Source of the DNA: Methylobacterium sp. WSM2598
GTDB taxonomy: Bacteria > Pseudomonadota > Alphaproteobacteria > Rhizobiales > Beijerinckiaceae
Length of the DNA stretch: 64,000 nucleotides
Reading direction: 5' to 3'
Assembly (NCBI RefSeq): GCF_000379105.1
Contig: NZ_KB900609.1
Location: 3,302,389-3,366,388, forward strand
The notes under the pieces are model-generated. The model saw nothing but the letters and a program-made list of their open reading frames with translations. It was not told the origin of the DNA and searched no databases. The first letter of the stretch is position 1. Every line of letters starts with the position of its first letter. The position numbers and the translations under genes are program-made. Positions 56,113 to 64,000 of the stretch are shown here, piece by piece.

Positions 56113-57447
56113 CTACCCTCCCGACGCCGTGTCGAAGAGAGCGACGATCCGGCTGCCAGGGTCAGTGGCCTCCCCGAGGACCCGGGCAACCAGTTCGCGG
56201 CTGATCCGCGTGCCGTTGCCGCTCGCGAGAGCGGCCTGGGCGAGGCGGCGAACCGTCACCCTGACGGAGGACGCGCTCTCGCCTTCCGATCGCTGCACGA
56301 ACTCGTCCACGGCCCCGTCTTCAAAGACAAGGCCGTCTCCGTAGAGCGCGATCAGTCGGGCCCGGCACGCAGAGTCCGGGTTAGCGATCTCGATCGCCTC
56401 GTCCACACGCCCTGGTCGGCAGGCCAGAGCCTTCTCGATGTCCTCCACCCGGTTTGTCGTGAGGATGAACAGCAAGTCGGCGTCGTCGCGCTGACCGTCC
56501 ACCTCATTGAGCAGTGTGTTGAGCAGCACCTCGGTCTTCGGGCTGTTCATGTCTTCGCGAGTGCGGCCGATGAGGTCCATGTCCTCCAGCACAACGATGC
56601 TCGGCTGAAGGGTGCGGGCGATCCGCATATAACTCAGGAGGTCTCCCACTTGGTCTCCCGTGATCAACAGCGTGGTGTGTTCGGGCAGATTGGAGGCGAT
56701 GTAGCGGATGATGAGACTCTTGCCGTTTCCGGTCGGCCCATAGAGCAGCAGGCCCTTGCGGGTGGACTGGCCGAGCTGCTTCAGCGCCTCCCGATGACGG
56801 ACGAACTTGAAGATTCCGCGGTCGAGCCGAGCCATCGTCGCCTCGTCCAAGATGACAGCCTCGCGGGGGACGGCCGGCAGCTTGTGGACCCGCATGGTGG
56901 CGGCGCGCACGCCTGAATAGTCGGTTTCCTCCTCGAAGGAGAGCATTTTGCCGCGATAGAGGGCCGAAGTCGCGCCGGCCGCCTGCACCGCGGCCAGGAA
57001 GTTACGAGCGAACTCCACCGAAGTCGGCTCGTCCAGCGTCGCGATCTCTACTTGGGTGAATTTTCCCATGAGAGGCACGGTGTACTGCGATACCAAGACG
57101 GCGACGGGGCGATTCTCCACCCGAAACAGCCACAGTCCGTTGTTCAGCACGGCGAAGGGTTTTGCCTCGCCGACATCCACGTCCTGGTACTGAAGTGCCG
57201 TGACGGGAATCTGGTGCCGCTCACCGCGGACCAAGAGCCTGGAGAACGTGAGCGGATCCCAGGCCTCGTATTGGTGCAAGCCCAGCAGGGTGGTCTCGAA
57301 CGGGGCGAGTTGCTCGTTAATTGCGGATTGGACGTCAGGACGCAGGTGCGCACCGAACTCGCGCCGCGAGCTCACGATCCTGTTGATCTGCTCGGGGCCG
57401 AAATGGGCAGCCAGCGCCCTCCAGGCGAATGCGAACTGCGTGGACAT
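56113..57447 (-). CDS. AAA family ATPase with novel N-terminal region
   Basis: A 444-residue protein. Residues 1-195 form an unrecognised N-terminal region (ending FEEETDYSGVRAATMRVHKL). The AAA module follows: Walker A GPTGNGKS (237-244), Walker B SIVVLEDMD (283-291), sensor 1 ILTTNR (328-333) and Arg fingers in ACRPGRVDEAIEI (342-354). The lid is helical. This resembles Cdc48/Bcs1-type unfoldases more than helicases. A GGAGG Shine-Dalgarno precedes the start. It stands between the two copies of the thioredoxin-fold cassette. Function is unknown; substrate remodelling is inferred from the fold. Confidence 0.82.
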   Translation of the reverse strand: MSTQFAFAWRALAAHFGPEQINRIVSSRREFGAHLRPDVQSAINEQLAPFETTLLGLHQYEAWDPLTFSRLLVRGERHQIPVTALQYQDVDVGEAKPFAVLNNGLWLFRVENRPVAVLVSQYTVPLMGKFTQVEIATLDEPTSVEFARNFLAAVQAAGATSALYRGKMLSFEEETDYSGVRAATMRVHKLPAVPREAVILDEATMARLDRGIFKFVRHREALKQLGQSTRKGLLLYGPTGNGKSLIIRYIASNLPEHTTLLITGDQVGDLLSYMRIARTLQPSIVVLEDMDLIGRTREDMNSPKTEVLLNTLLNEVDGQRDDADLLFILTTNRVEDIEKALACRPGRVDEAIEIANPDSACRARLIALYGDGLVFEDGAVDEFVQRSEGESASSVRVTVRRLAQAALASGNGTRISRELVARVLGEATDPGSRIVALFDTASGG

Positions 57448-57674
57448 CGATGCTACCTCCGGGCGGTTTTCTGCGGACGGTACCTGGCGCAGATCAGCTA
57501 TGGCCGAACCGCGCTTGGTTGGCGGCGACATCGCTCCCGATGTCACGGCCGGCAGCGACTTCCGCCGCCGTCGCACCCTCGTTGCGCAAGCGATGCGCCA
57601 ATTCCTTCCGAGTACATTTTTATATTGGTACCAGTGAGTTAATGGCTGCGAGAGCGATTGGTGGAGACCTCACC

Positions 57675-57708
57675 GGGCTGTCGGGGATCTGACAATGTCC
57701 GACAGCCC
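57675..57708. other. 10-bp inverted repeat at the edge of repeat copy 2
   Basis: GGGCTGTCGG and its complement are separated by 14 bases, just left of the second cassette. The 57448-57722 stretch around it contains no gene and includes an AT-rich patch near 57610-57640. The hairpin has no T-tract and is not a clear terminator. Confidence 0.45.
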
Positions 57709-57722
57709 CGGGGTTGGGGAAG

Positions 57723-59063
57723 GCGCGTCGGCTTCCCGCCCGCGGGTCACGCCTCGTCGAGCCGGCAAGTCGCTCCATCGCGGCGCCCGGCGGCCGCGTC
57801 GCAGCGCGCGACGAGCTGGTCGAGTTGGAAGATGATCACCGCCCGGACTATGTCGGGCGCGGGCGCGAGGGCCCGGGCCGCCCGGGCGCGGGCGGCGGCC
57901 TCGCCGGTCCGGCCGACGACGAGCAGGGCCCGGGCGGCGGTGTCCGCGAGCTGCATCCGCTGGTCGGTGCGAGTCCCTTCGCCGGAGGCCTCCGCCCGAG
58001 TGAACGCCGACAGCGCCAGGTTCGCGGCGGCCGGAGGCCAGTCCGGCGGCGCCGTGCCCTGCTCGGCCGCCTCGGCCAGCATAGTGCCGAGGTGGATGAG
58101 CGGTTCGATCTGGTCCGCGACGACCGCCCCGATCAGGTGCCGCGCGTAATCCAGGGCCGCCGCATCGCGGGCGGGCAGCAGCGCGAACTTGTGCAGACCT
58201 TGGAGCGACTCGAGGCCGGGATCAGCCGCGAACGCCGCATCGTAAGCCTGCAGGAGGCCGGTGCGGTCTCCCGCGGCGAGGTGGTGCTCGACGGCCTCCT
58301 CCAGTCTTCACAGCTCCCGCACCTTGTCGCGCTGCAGGACCGCCTCCTGCTTCTCTCGGGCCGCCGCGAGGTCCCAGCGCCCCTCGACCACCGCGGCGAG
58401 CGGGCCGTCGCACTTCCAGGGATGCCCGACCCAGGCGGTCCGGCCCTCGCGGTCGAAGATGAAGGCGGTTGGGATGGCGATATTATAGGCCGCCTGGCAC
58501 CAGGTCCGGTTCATCGCGCCCAGACGCTCGTCGGGCGAGGACGGCAGATCGGCCGCGTTCCGGTAGCCGATCGCGTCGCCGTGATCGCGCACGAAGGCCA
58601 CGATCTTGCCGAGATCCGTCCAGTCGACGGCGACGCCAATGATCGAAACCTCCGGATACCGATCCTGCAGGGCGGTGAAATGCGGGATGGCCGCCTTGCA
58701 TGGGTCGCACCAGATCGGCCAGAACACGACCACATAGACGCGGCCTTTCGCGAGGGTCGTGATCGGCTCGCCTTTCAGGAAGGTCTGGACGCGGATCTCT
58801 GCGGCGGGGTCGCCGATCAGTCGTTCCTTCAGGGGCATGGCGGTCGCTCCAAGTGAAGCACTCACGGTGCTCGATCCGTATGCGCTTGTTCGTGAAGCTT
58901 GCAAAGATGTCATAGAATTATATTTAGCTCCATATTGCAGATCATATACCAAAATATAGATTATAATGTCGCCAATCGGACAGATTGTTTTATCGCCGGG
59001 AATATACACGATCATATATCCCAAAGTATATTTCATGCATGGCCTTGAATTCGGTATTGCCCA
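57723..59063. repeat. direct repeat copy 2
   Basis: The second copy of the block at 54293-55655, 22 bases shorter in sum. It carries the disabled thioredoxin-fold gene and passes directly into the long-TIR element. Differences include a missing run near 57850-57990 and scattered substitutions. Confidence 0.88.
57747..58838 (-). pseudogene. thioredoxin-fold protein gene, second copy, interrupted by TGA
   Basis: Same start (MPLKERLIGD) and same frame as copy 1, but an in-frame TGA at 58308-58310 stands where copy 1 has CTC-CGG (Leu-Arg), ending the protein after KVREL. The frame stays open beyond it down to 57747. The active site reads WCDPC instead of WCAPC. A truncated 177-residue thioredoxin-domain protein could still be made. 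Stop suppression is unlikely; decay after duplication is the simplest reading. Confidence 0.8.
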
Positions 59064-59998
59064 CGCCCCTCGCGCGGCGTGGATTTCGCTGATTCCCTCG
59101 TGGGATGAGCCGCAGCGAGCTGGAGCGCCTGAGCAAGTAGGAGCTGATCGAGCCGGTGCTGCGGCTGCAGCGGCCGGAGAAGACCTCGCGCACCTACTCC
59201 AAGCCGCCCTCCACTGATCGCAAGGAGCGGCGCGAGGGGTCTTCCGCTCGGACGAGGCGGTGCTGCATCACGCTGCCCCGACCCGAGCCGCCGCGGTGGT
59301 GCACGCGATGATGGACGGGCACCGGCCCGCGGTGCGGCTGTCGGACCGCTCCACCGCCCAGCAGGGCCACGGCGAGCGTCACCAGACCTGCCTGGCGCAT
59401 CTGGCGCGCGAGGTCGCTTATACGGTCGAGGTGAGCGAGGATCAGGTGCCGCTGCGCCTGCAGCTCTGGCTGGGATCCGTGTTCAGCCTGGCCGAGCGCG
59501 TCACCGGCCTGGCGGCCTCGACGCTCGCGGCCAAGCGCCGGGCGCTGGAGCGGCGTCTGTCCGCCATCCTGCACGTACCAAGCCGTTGCGATCTGGCCCG
59601 CGCTCTGCAGGCTAAAATCGGCCGGGCTCGCGATCAGCTTCTGGTCTTCCTCGGCCATCCCGACCGTGTGGCGGTCACTAACAACGGCTGCGAGCGAGCC
59701 CTGCGCCCGGCGGTGGTGCAGCGGAAGGTGACGAACGGCTGTCGGGCCATGTGGGCGCCCGCGGGCGAGGCGGACGACCGTACGGTCGTCGACACCGCTC
59801 GCCCCTCAGGTGCCGGCACCTTCGCGAACATTCTCAAGACCATCCGCGCCTGAGCCCGCTGCCGCGGGCGTGGCTGCTTACCTGCGGCCCATCCCTCAAG
59901 GAAATCAGGGAAACCTACGTCGCGCAAGGGGCGCGGGCAATAACGAACTCAAGAACCTTCATAGAATATTTCTTGGGATATTGGAGTTCATATATTCT
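59000..59998 (+). mobile_element. IS66-type element, internally deleted, with about 116-bp terminal inverted repeats
   Basis: The left end (59000-59115) and the right end (59882-59998, reversed) are imperfect inverted repeats of about 116 bases: GAATATA, CCCAA, TTGA then TATTGCCC, GCGCCCCT, GATTxCCT and GCCGCAG occur in order in both. Between them lies a decayed IS66-type transposase gene. The outer half of the ends is AT-rich and the inner half GC-rich. IS66 elements usually have short ends, so the length is unusual. No target-site duplication was identified by eye. Confidence 0.65.
59105..59854 (+). pseudogene. IS66-type transposase remnant
   Basis: The N-terminus MSRSELERLSK has a stop at codon 12 and then continues ELIEPVLRLQRPEKTSRTYS with SKPPSTDRKERREG. 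A deletion then joins it, in another frame, to VFRSDEAVLHH. The C-terminal part (HQTCLAHLAREVAYTVE and NNGCERALRPAVVQRKVTNG) is well preserved up to FANILKTIRA. The middle, including the first catalytic Asp block, is missing. It cannot encode an active enzyme. Confidence 0.85.
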
Positions 59999-60106
59999 CA
60001 ATTACATTAGTTATCCGGCTTGATCGGGCTCTCGCAGCTTGCTAGGCGGCACTCACGCCGCGGTGAAGCCGGGTCTGCGGCGTCCCGGAGAAACGAGGGT
60101 TTTGCG

Positions 60107-60430
60107 ATGGCAACCGTGAAGGTGACCGACGCGAGCTTCAGGCAGGATGTCCTCGAGGCCTCCGAGCCCGTCGTCGTCGATTTCTGGGCCGAGTGGTGCG
60201 GTCCCTGTCAGGCGATCGGGCCGGCGCTCGAGGAGATCTCGAGCGAGATGCAGGGCCGGGTGAAGATCGCCAAGGTGAACGTGGACGAGAACCCCGGCAT
60301 CGTCTCGGAATACGGCATCCGCCCGATCCCGACCCTGATGATCTTCAAGGACGGCAAGCTCGCCAGCCAGAAGGTCGGGGCGGCGCCGAAGGGCGACCTG
60401 TTGCGCTGGATCCAGTCCGCGATCGCCTGA
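60107..60430 (+). CDS. trxA: thioredoxin
   Basis: A 107-residue cytoplasmic disulfide reductase. The active site is WCGPC (Cys31, Cys34) in [16 protein letters not shown], and the cis-Pro loop is RPIPTLMIF. It reduces target disulfides using thioredoxin reductase. It lies just beyond the IS right end; the housekeeping character suggests the IS inserted beside it. The start at 60107 gives the standard length. It carries a reasonable upstream GAGG. The 60431-60614 stretch after it shows no gene. Confidence 0.96.
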   Translation: MATVKVTDASFRQDVLEASEPVVVDFWAEWCGPCQAIGPALEEISSEMQGRVKIAKVNVDENPGIVSEYGIRPIPTLMIFKDGKLASQKVGAAPKGDLLRWIQSAIA

Positions 60431-60614
60431 CCGTGCTGCCGTGGTGCTGCGCCAGAGCCGGGCCTTGCGGCCCGGCTCCCCTTTCCAAATACTCGAATGG
60501 TTCAAATTATTCGTAGTTCGATCAGCTTCTGTTTGCTCAGGCGCTCAAGTTCCCGTCTGATGACGGCAGCGGCGATACGCCCCTCTATGTCGGGTTCCGT
60601 GGTATGTCCCTCCG

Positions 60615-61691
60615 CTATGGAAGCCCGGGCTTATACGGCTTCAGCAACTCAGATTCAGGAATCCAATTTGCTTGTGTCCGTATATCGAACTGAATTCTAG
60701 GATGCACGTAGTAGGCGCCTTGGTTAATGATCGTTGATTTCGCCATCGCTTCGACCAGGGTGTCAGCTAACAATTTCTTTGGGTGCGCCAGGATCACTTT
60801 GATCTCACCGGTAAGGAGTGCTTTAGCCGCCTCTTGAGTCCCTTCCATTACAATAATCACGAGGTTTCGGGACGAGGTGCTCGGGTCCTCACGGCACGCC
60901 CGGATGACGCCGTTGATGCCGCCGCCAGCGACGTAAATTCCAACTAAATCCTGCGTCTCTCTTAATAAATTAATTGTATATTTATAAGCTATGTCGTCTT
61001 CATCGAGGGTTACCACCGACTCGAGTAACTGAAAATCTCTCGCATATTCACGGAAATACGAACGTAAACTCATTTCGCTGGCAATTTCGCTCTGGAAGCG
61101 ATGATTCCCTACATAAATGGCGATCTTTCCCGGCGTCCTGCACATATTGGAGAGGAACCAGGCCGCGGTTTTGCCGACCATCCAATAGTCCAGTCCTATG
61201 TAGCCGGCACGATTCGGCGCCGTGAGCTCGGAAATTAACGCGAATACAGGCACGCCTTTCTCGTGCAAAATGTCGATGGCCTCGGTCAGCTGTGGGTGAT
61301 CTGCGGCGACGACAGCCACGGCATCGCATGTCCGCCCAAGCTGGACGAGGCGTTCCACGACGACCTCCTCCTCCTGGTAGTCCCGGAACTTCAGCATCGA
61401 CCGGCCTCTGATGGTCGTCGAGGCAGCCGTTGTCTCCTGCAGGAGCTTCCCCAGTGTGTCGTAAAACTCGTTTCTCCGCTGGAGAAGGAAGCCGAGGGTG
61501 CGGACAGGCCGATCCTGTTCGCCGCTGCGACGGACCGTCTGAGCGAGATGATAGCCGACGGCCTCCGCGGCACGTTGTACCAGCTCGGCGGTTTCCTCCC
61601 GCACGGGATGGCGGCGCTTCAGGACACGATCGACTGTTGATACGCTGACATTGGCAGCCTTGGCCACATCGGCAATAGTAGGGCGGCGCAC
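60615..61691 (-). CDS. LacI family transcriptional regulator
   Basis: A 358-residue repressor-type regulator. The N-terminal helix-turn-helix reads TIADVAKAANVSVSTVDRVL (5-24), followed by a hinge and a periplasmic-binding-protein-like sugar sensor domain (about 65-340: FALISELTAPNRAGYIGLD, GKIAIYVGNHRF, VAGGGINGVI). Members of this subgroup sense sugars or sugar alcohols. No transport or catabolic operon is adjacent in the window, so the target is unknown. Codon use is somewhat more AT-rich than its neighbours, which suits transferred DNA. Confidence 0.9.
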   Translation of the reverse strand: MRRPTIADVAKAANVSVSTVDRVLKRRHPVREETAELVQRAAEAVGYHLAQTVRRSGEQDRPVRTLGFLLQRRNEFYDTLGKLLQETTAASTTIRGRSMLKFRDYQEEEVVVERLVQLGRTCDAVAVVAADHPQLTEAIDILHEKGVPVFALISELTAPNRAGYIGLDYWMVGKTAAWFLSNMCRTPGKIAIYVGNHRFQSEIASEMSLRSYFREYARDFQLLESVVTLDEDDIAYKYTINLLRETQDLVGIYVAGGGINGVIRACREDPSTSSRNLVIIVMEGTQEAAKALLTGEIKVILAHPKKLLADTLVEAMAKSTIINQGAYYVHPRIQFDIRTQANWIPESELLKPYKPGLP

Positions 61692-61866
61692 TTAGCTCTC
61701 CAGTTTGATGAAATTTTTATCTAGCACCGGCGGAAAAATCGGCAACTGTACCGCAGCGTACCCTAGGGAGTCTCCGCAAGCTCATGCGAGTCAGAGCATG
61801 GTTAATGCGAAGCGTGATTATGGCGAGATAGTTGGTGATCCTCCCCAGATTTCGCGGACACAGGTG

Positions 61867-61950
61867 TTAGCTCGCGTTCCGCTCGGCTTGCTCGGGTGTG
61901 ACGTAGCCGAGAGCCGAATGGATGCGCTGCCTGTTGTACAACTGCTCATC
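61867..61950 (-). pseudogene. IS3-type transposase (OrfB) C-terminal remnant
   Basis: On the minus strand EQLYNRQRIHSALGYVTPEQ is followed by AERNAS and a stop. This is the C-terminal end of an IS3-family DDE transposase. The upstream part is missing, cut at the end of the serine recombinase gene. The preceding interval 61692-61866 contains no gene. Confidence 0.75.
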
Positions 61951-61965
61951 AGAACGCGCATCTCG

Positions 61966-63948
61966 CTATGTTATTGAGGCGAAGAGGGATTGTTGCGCCG
62001 GATGCGGTACCGCGGGGTGTTTGCCGCGGTTCAATGCCTCCTGCGCGAGGGCTTGGGCGACCGGGCCGTCGAGAGCGGCGCGGCTGAACACCCAGGGTCC
62101 GTCGGCGAGCGGATGCATGGCATCGATTTCGCCCCGTTCCGCCGCCAGACGAAGCGTGCGCGCGGCGACGCCGACGCGAGCGGCGGCCTGGGTCAGGTTC
62201 AGCCAGGGCTCGTCGCCCGCCGCGGCCTCGCGGAACACCGGGATGCGGTACTGCGAGCGCAACGCCGTGACGCGCTCGCGCGTGAAGCGGTTGCCGTGCC
62301 CCGTCCTGACGCCGTTGCGGTTGAGCACGCCCGCGATCACGGCGTCGCGCGCGATCAGCGCCAGCGAGCGCACGGCTTCCACCACATCGGCAGGCGTACT
62401 GGTCCGCTGGCCGCGTCGCCGACGCGGGAGGCGATGCTCCGTGTGAGCACCGCCGATCCAGTGCAGGGTGAGCACGATCTCGGCCCGCGCCTCGTCGAGG
62501 TCCGCGACCGCCTCGTGGATCAGGGTGCGCACGATCCGCTTCTTGAGCCGTGCGTCCGTCGTGGGCGACGACCAGACGCCCTGCAGGTCTGCGGCGAGCG
62601 TCTCCAGCGCGACCGGAGAAAGGGCGGGCCGGGGGGCGACCGCGTCGTGCTCAACGATGCGCGTCTCGCAGGCGCCGAACCGGGACAGAGCCCGGTTCCA
62701 GCGCGCTTCGAGTTCGCCGGCCACCAAACGGTTCTCGGGGTCGGCGGCATCGTACTGCCGGAAGGCGCGGTCGGCCGCGTAGCGGGCCGCCTCCAGGTCG
62801 CGCACCATCGCCTCGCGCGCCTCGTCGCGTCGCGTGCTCGCCTGCGCCTCGGCTGCCCGCGCCGCCTCGACCGCGCCCGGCTGCACGACCGACAGGAGCG
62901 CGGCCTCGACCACATCGTCGACGCGCAGACCGCCGAAGGCGATGCAGTTCGGCTCCCCATAGTCGATCCGCCCGCGCACGCAGGCGTAGCGCGGGATCTG
63001 TCCCTTGGCTCCGGTGTACTGCACGCTCAGCTTGCGCCCGCAGCGCCGGCACCGCAGCAGCCCCGAGAGCAGCGCCGCGCCGAGCTTGGGCGCGCCGCGG
63101 GAACTGGCCGGAACGTTCTCGCTCACCATCGTCCGGATCGCCTCCGCCCGCTCCCACTCCACGTAACCTTCATGCACGCCCGGCTTCAACGCCAGCCACT
63201 CCGAGCGTGGCGTGCGCCTTGCCCGCGCCTTGGCGCCGGCCGCGTCGTAGCTGGCCGTGACGCGGCTGCGCCCGTAGGCGTAGGCGCCGCCATAGGCCGG
63301 GTTGGCGATGAACTCGCGAAGCGTCGAGTAGCGGGGACGGCGCCAGACGACCGGGCCGGCGTTGACGCGTGTCGGCAGGTCGAGCCCGTGCTCCAGGAAC
63401 CAGAGCAGGGCCTGGCGCACGCTGCCCAGCTCGGCCACCTTGTCGATGCCGAGGCGGATCGCGGCCTGCACGCGCCGGTCGGGATCCATCTCGAGCCGAT
63501 CACCGACCTTGATGAAGCCCACGGGCGCAGCGACCACGAGTTCACCCCGGCGGGCCTTCTCGTAGCGCGCGGCGAGCGAGCGCTGGCGCAGGAGGTCGAG
63601 CTCGTACTCGTTGAGGCTGCCCTTGAGCCCGAGGAGCAGGCGGTCGTTGCCGAGACGCGGCGCGTAGATCGTCTCCTGGTCGACGAGCAGGGTATCGACG
63701 ACGCGGCACATCTCCACGAGTTGCTGCCAGTCGCGGCTGTTGCGGGCGAAGCGGGAGACCTCCCGTGCGGCGACCGCGCCAACCTTGCCCAGGCAGACCT
63801 CGGCGACCATGCGCTCGAAGCCGGCGCGCAGCGTACCTCCGGCGGCCGAGCAGCCGAGATCCTCGTCGATCACCTCGACCTCGGTGAAACCGAGCCTGCG
63901 TATTCCGACGAAGCCGGCCGGGGGTTCCAAGTTGAAGCCGGCCGTCAT
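61966..63948 (-). CDS. large serine recombinase, 5' truncated
   Basis: A 660-residue open frame. It retains the back of the resolvase domain ([44 protein letters not shown]), the recombinase domain, a zinc ribbon (CRRCGRKL, then CVRG and PNC), a coiled coil and a C-terminal helix-turn-helix. The N-terminal 40-60 residues with the catalytic Ser block (YVRQST type) are missing; the annotated ATG at 63948 falls in foreign sequence. The gene is probably inactive. Large serine recombinases move integrative elements, so this is likely the integrase of a lost island. Confidence 0.85.
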   Translation of the reverse strand: MTAGFNLEPPAGFVGIRRLGFTEVEVIDEDLGCSAAGGTLRAGFERMVAEVCLGKVGAVAAREVSRFARNSRDWQQLVEMCRVVDTLLVDQETIYAPRLGNDRLLLGLKGSLNEYELDLLRQRSLAARYEKARRGELVVAAPVGFIKVGDRLEMDPDRRVQAAIRLGIDKVAELGSVRQALLWFLEHGLDLPTRVNAGPVVWRRPRYSTLREFIANPAYGGAYAYGRSRVTASYDAAGAKARARRTPRSEWLALKPGVHEGYVEWERAEAIRTMVSENVPASSRGAPKLGAALLSGLLRCRRCGRKLSVQYTGAKGQIPRYACVRGRIDYGEPNCIAFGGLRVDDVVEAALLSVVQPGAVEAARAAEAQASTRRDEAREAMVRDLEAARYAADRAFRQYDAADPENRLVAGELEARWNRALSRFGACETRIVEHDAVAPRPALSPVALETLAADLQGVWSSPTTDARLKKRIVRTLIHEAVADLDEARAEIVLTLHWIGGAHTEHRLPRRRRGQRTSTPADVVEAVRSLALIARDAVIAGVLNRNGVRTGHGNRFTRERVTALRSQYRIPVFREAAAGDEPWLNLTQAAARVGVAARTLRLAAERGEIDAMHPLADGPWVFSRAALDGPVAQALAQEALNRGKHPAVPHPAQQSLFASIT

Positions 63949-64000
63949 TCCGAGGCGAAGCCGGCCACCGTTCCGATCTGAAGCCGACCGGCGACGGGGC
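63910..64000. mobile_element. end of an IS21-type element (four repeats, 23-24 bp spacing)
   Basis: GAAGCCGGCC recurs at 63910, 63934, 63957 and, as GAAGCCGACC, at 63980. Evenly spaced repeats of this sort near the tip are typical of IS21-family ends. The element continues past the window edge. Its tip replaces the first part of the serine recombinase gene, the insertion point being close to 63905. Confidence 0.55.

Noticed and set aside
54317..60430. A complete anti-phage defence system
   Set aside because: No nuclease, sensor or known defence domain lies beside the AAA ATPase; the evidence supports only an unusual cassette.

Overview
This is a GC-rich stretch of an alphaproteobacterial chromosome, most likely Methylobacterium or a close Hyphomicrobiales/Rhizobiales relative. 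The assignment rests on gene content and order: an Hsp20-DUF1150 pair, the block rplU-rpmA-GNAT-obgE-proB-proA-nadD-rsfS-rlmH-envC-ctpA-(divergent polysaccharide deacetylase)-rppH, GcrA, a one-cysteine DksA, FliX, and HWE-type kinase signalling. This is inference from recognisable protein families; no database search was possible.

Layout. 0-1 kb: the tail of an unknown gene, then a small heat-shock gene with its DUF1150 partner. 1.2-5.5 kb: an OprB-type porin, a DUF2939 protein, rppH and a polysaccharide-deacetylase-like gene, separated by short tandem repeats. 5.5-18.3 kb: the conserved housekeeping block on the minus strand, interrupted by a plus-strand HWE histidine kinase and single-domain response regulator between proB and obgE. 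18.5-28.2 kb: a DUF2267-like protein, an ornithine-lipid type acyltransferase, an EAL-type membrane protein, a secreted phospholipase A2-like protein, a type IA topoisomerase and a chemoreceptor. 28.4-46.3 kb: a flagellar cluster (motE, a DUF6468 protein, fliM, fliL; flgF-flgG-flgA-flgH; fliX; flgI, a rod-cap gene and a flgN-like gene; flgE-flgK-flgL) with gcrA, dksA, an MBOAT acyltransferase and a mini-porin interspersed. Sequences resembling sigma-54 promoters precede flgF, flgE and, more weakly, flgI. 46.5-47.6 kb: a BLUF blue-light sensor followed by a CheY-like receiver. 47.6-50.3 kb: prfC, an SDR oxidoreductase and tRNA-Gln(TTG).

From tRNA-Gln to the right edge (50.3-64 kb) the window becomes accessory and decayed. 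It holds two gene remnants, an M16 protease pair, and a 1.35-kb direct duplication carrying a thioredoxin-fold gene (one copy intact, one with an in-frame stop). An AAA ATPase sits between the two copies. An internally deleted IS66-type element with unusually long terminal inverted repeats follows, then trxA, a LacI-family regulator, an IS3-type remnant, and a large serine recombinase whose catalytic start is replaced by what looks like the end of an IS21-type element. AT-rich patches here contrast with the rest of the window.

Functional themes: the minus-strand block combines ribosome biogenesis and translation (rplU, rpmA, obgE, rsfS, rlmH), proline synthesis (proA, proB), NAD synthesis (nadD) and envelope maintenance (envC, ctpA, deacetylase-like). 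The central region is motility with likely cell-cycle control (GcrA, FliX/sigma-54). The BLUF-receiver pair beside it suggests light input into signalling or motility. I did not find a clear-cut new defence system. The most unusual assemblies are the duplicated thioredoxin-fold/AAA ATPase cassette with its IS ends, the variant-TOPRIM topoisomerase, the secreted phospholipase A2-like protein, and the tandem hairpin repeats downstream of the deacetylase gene.
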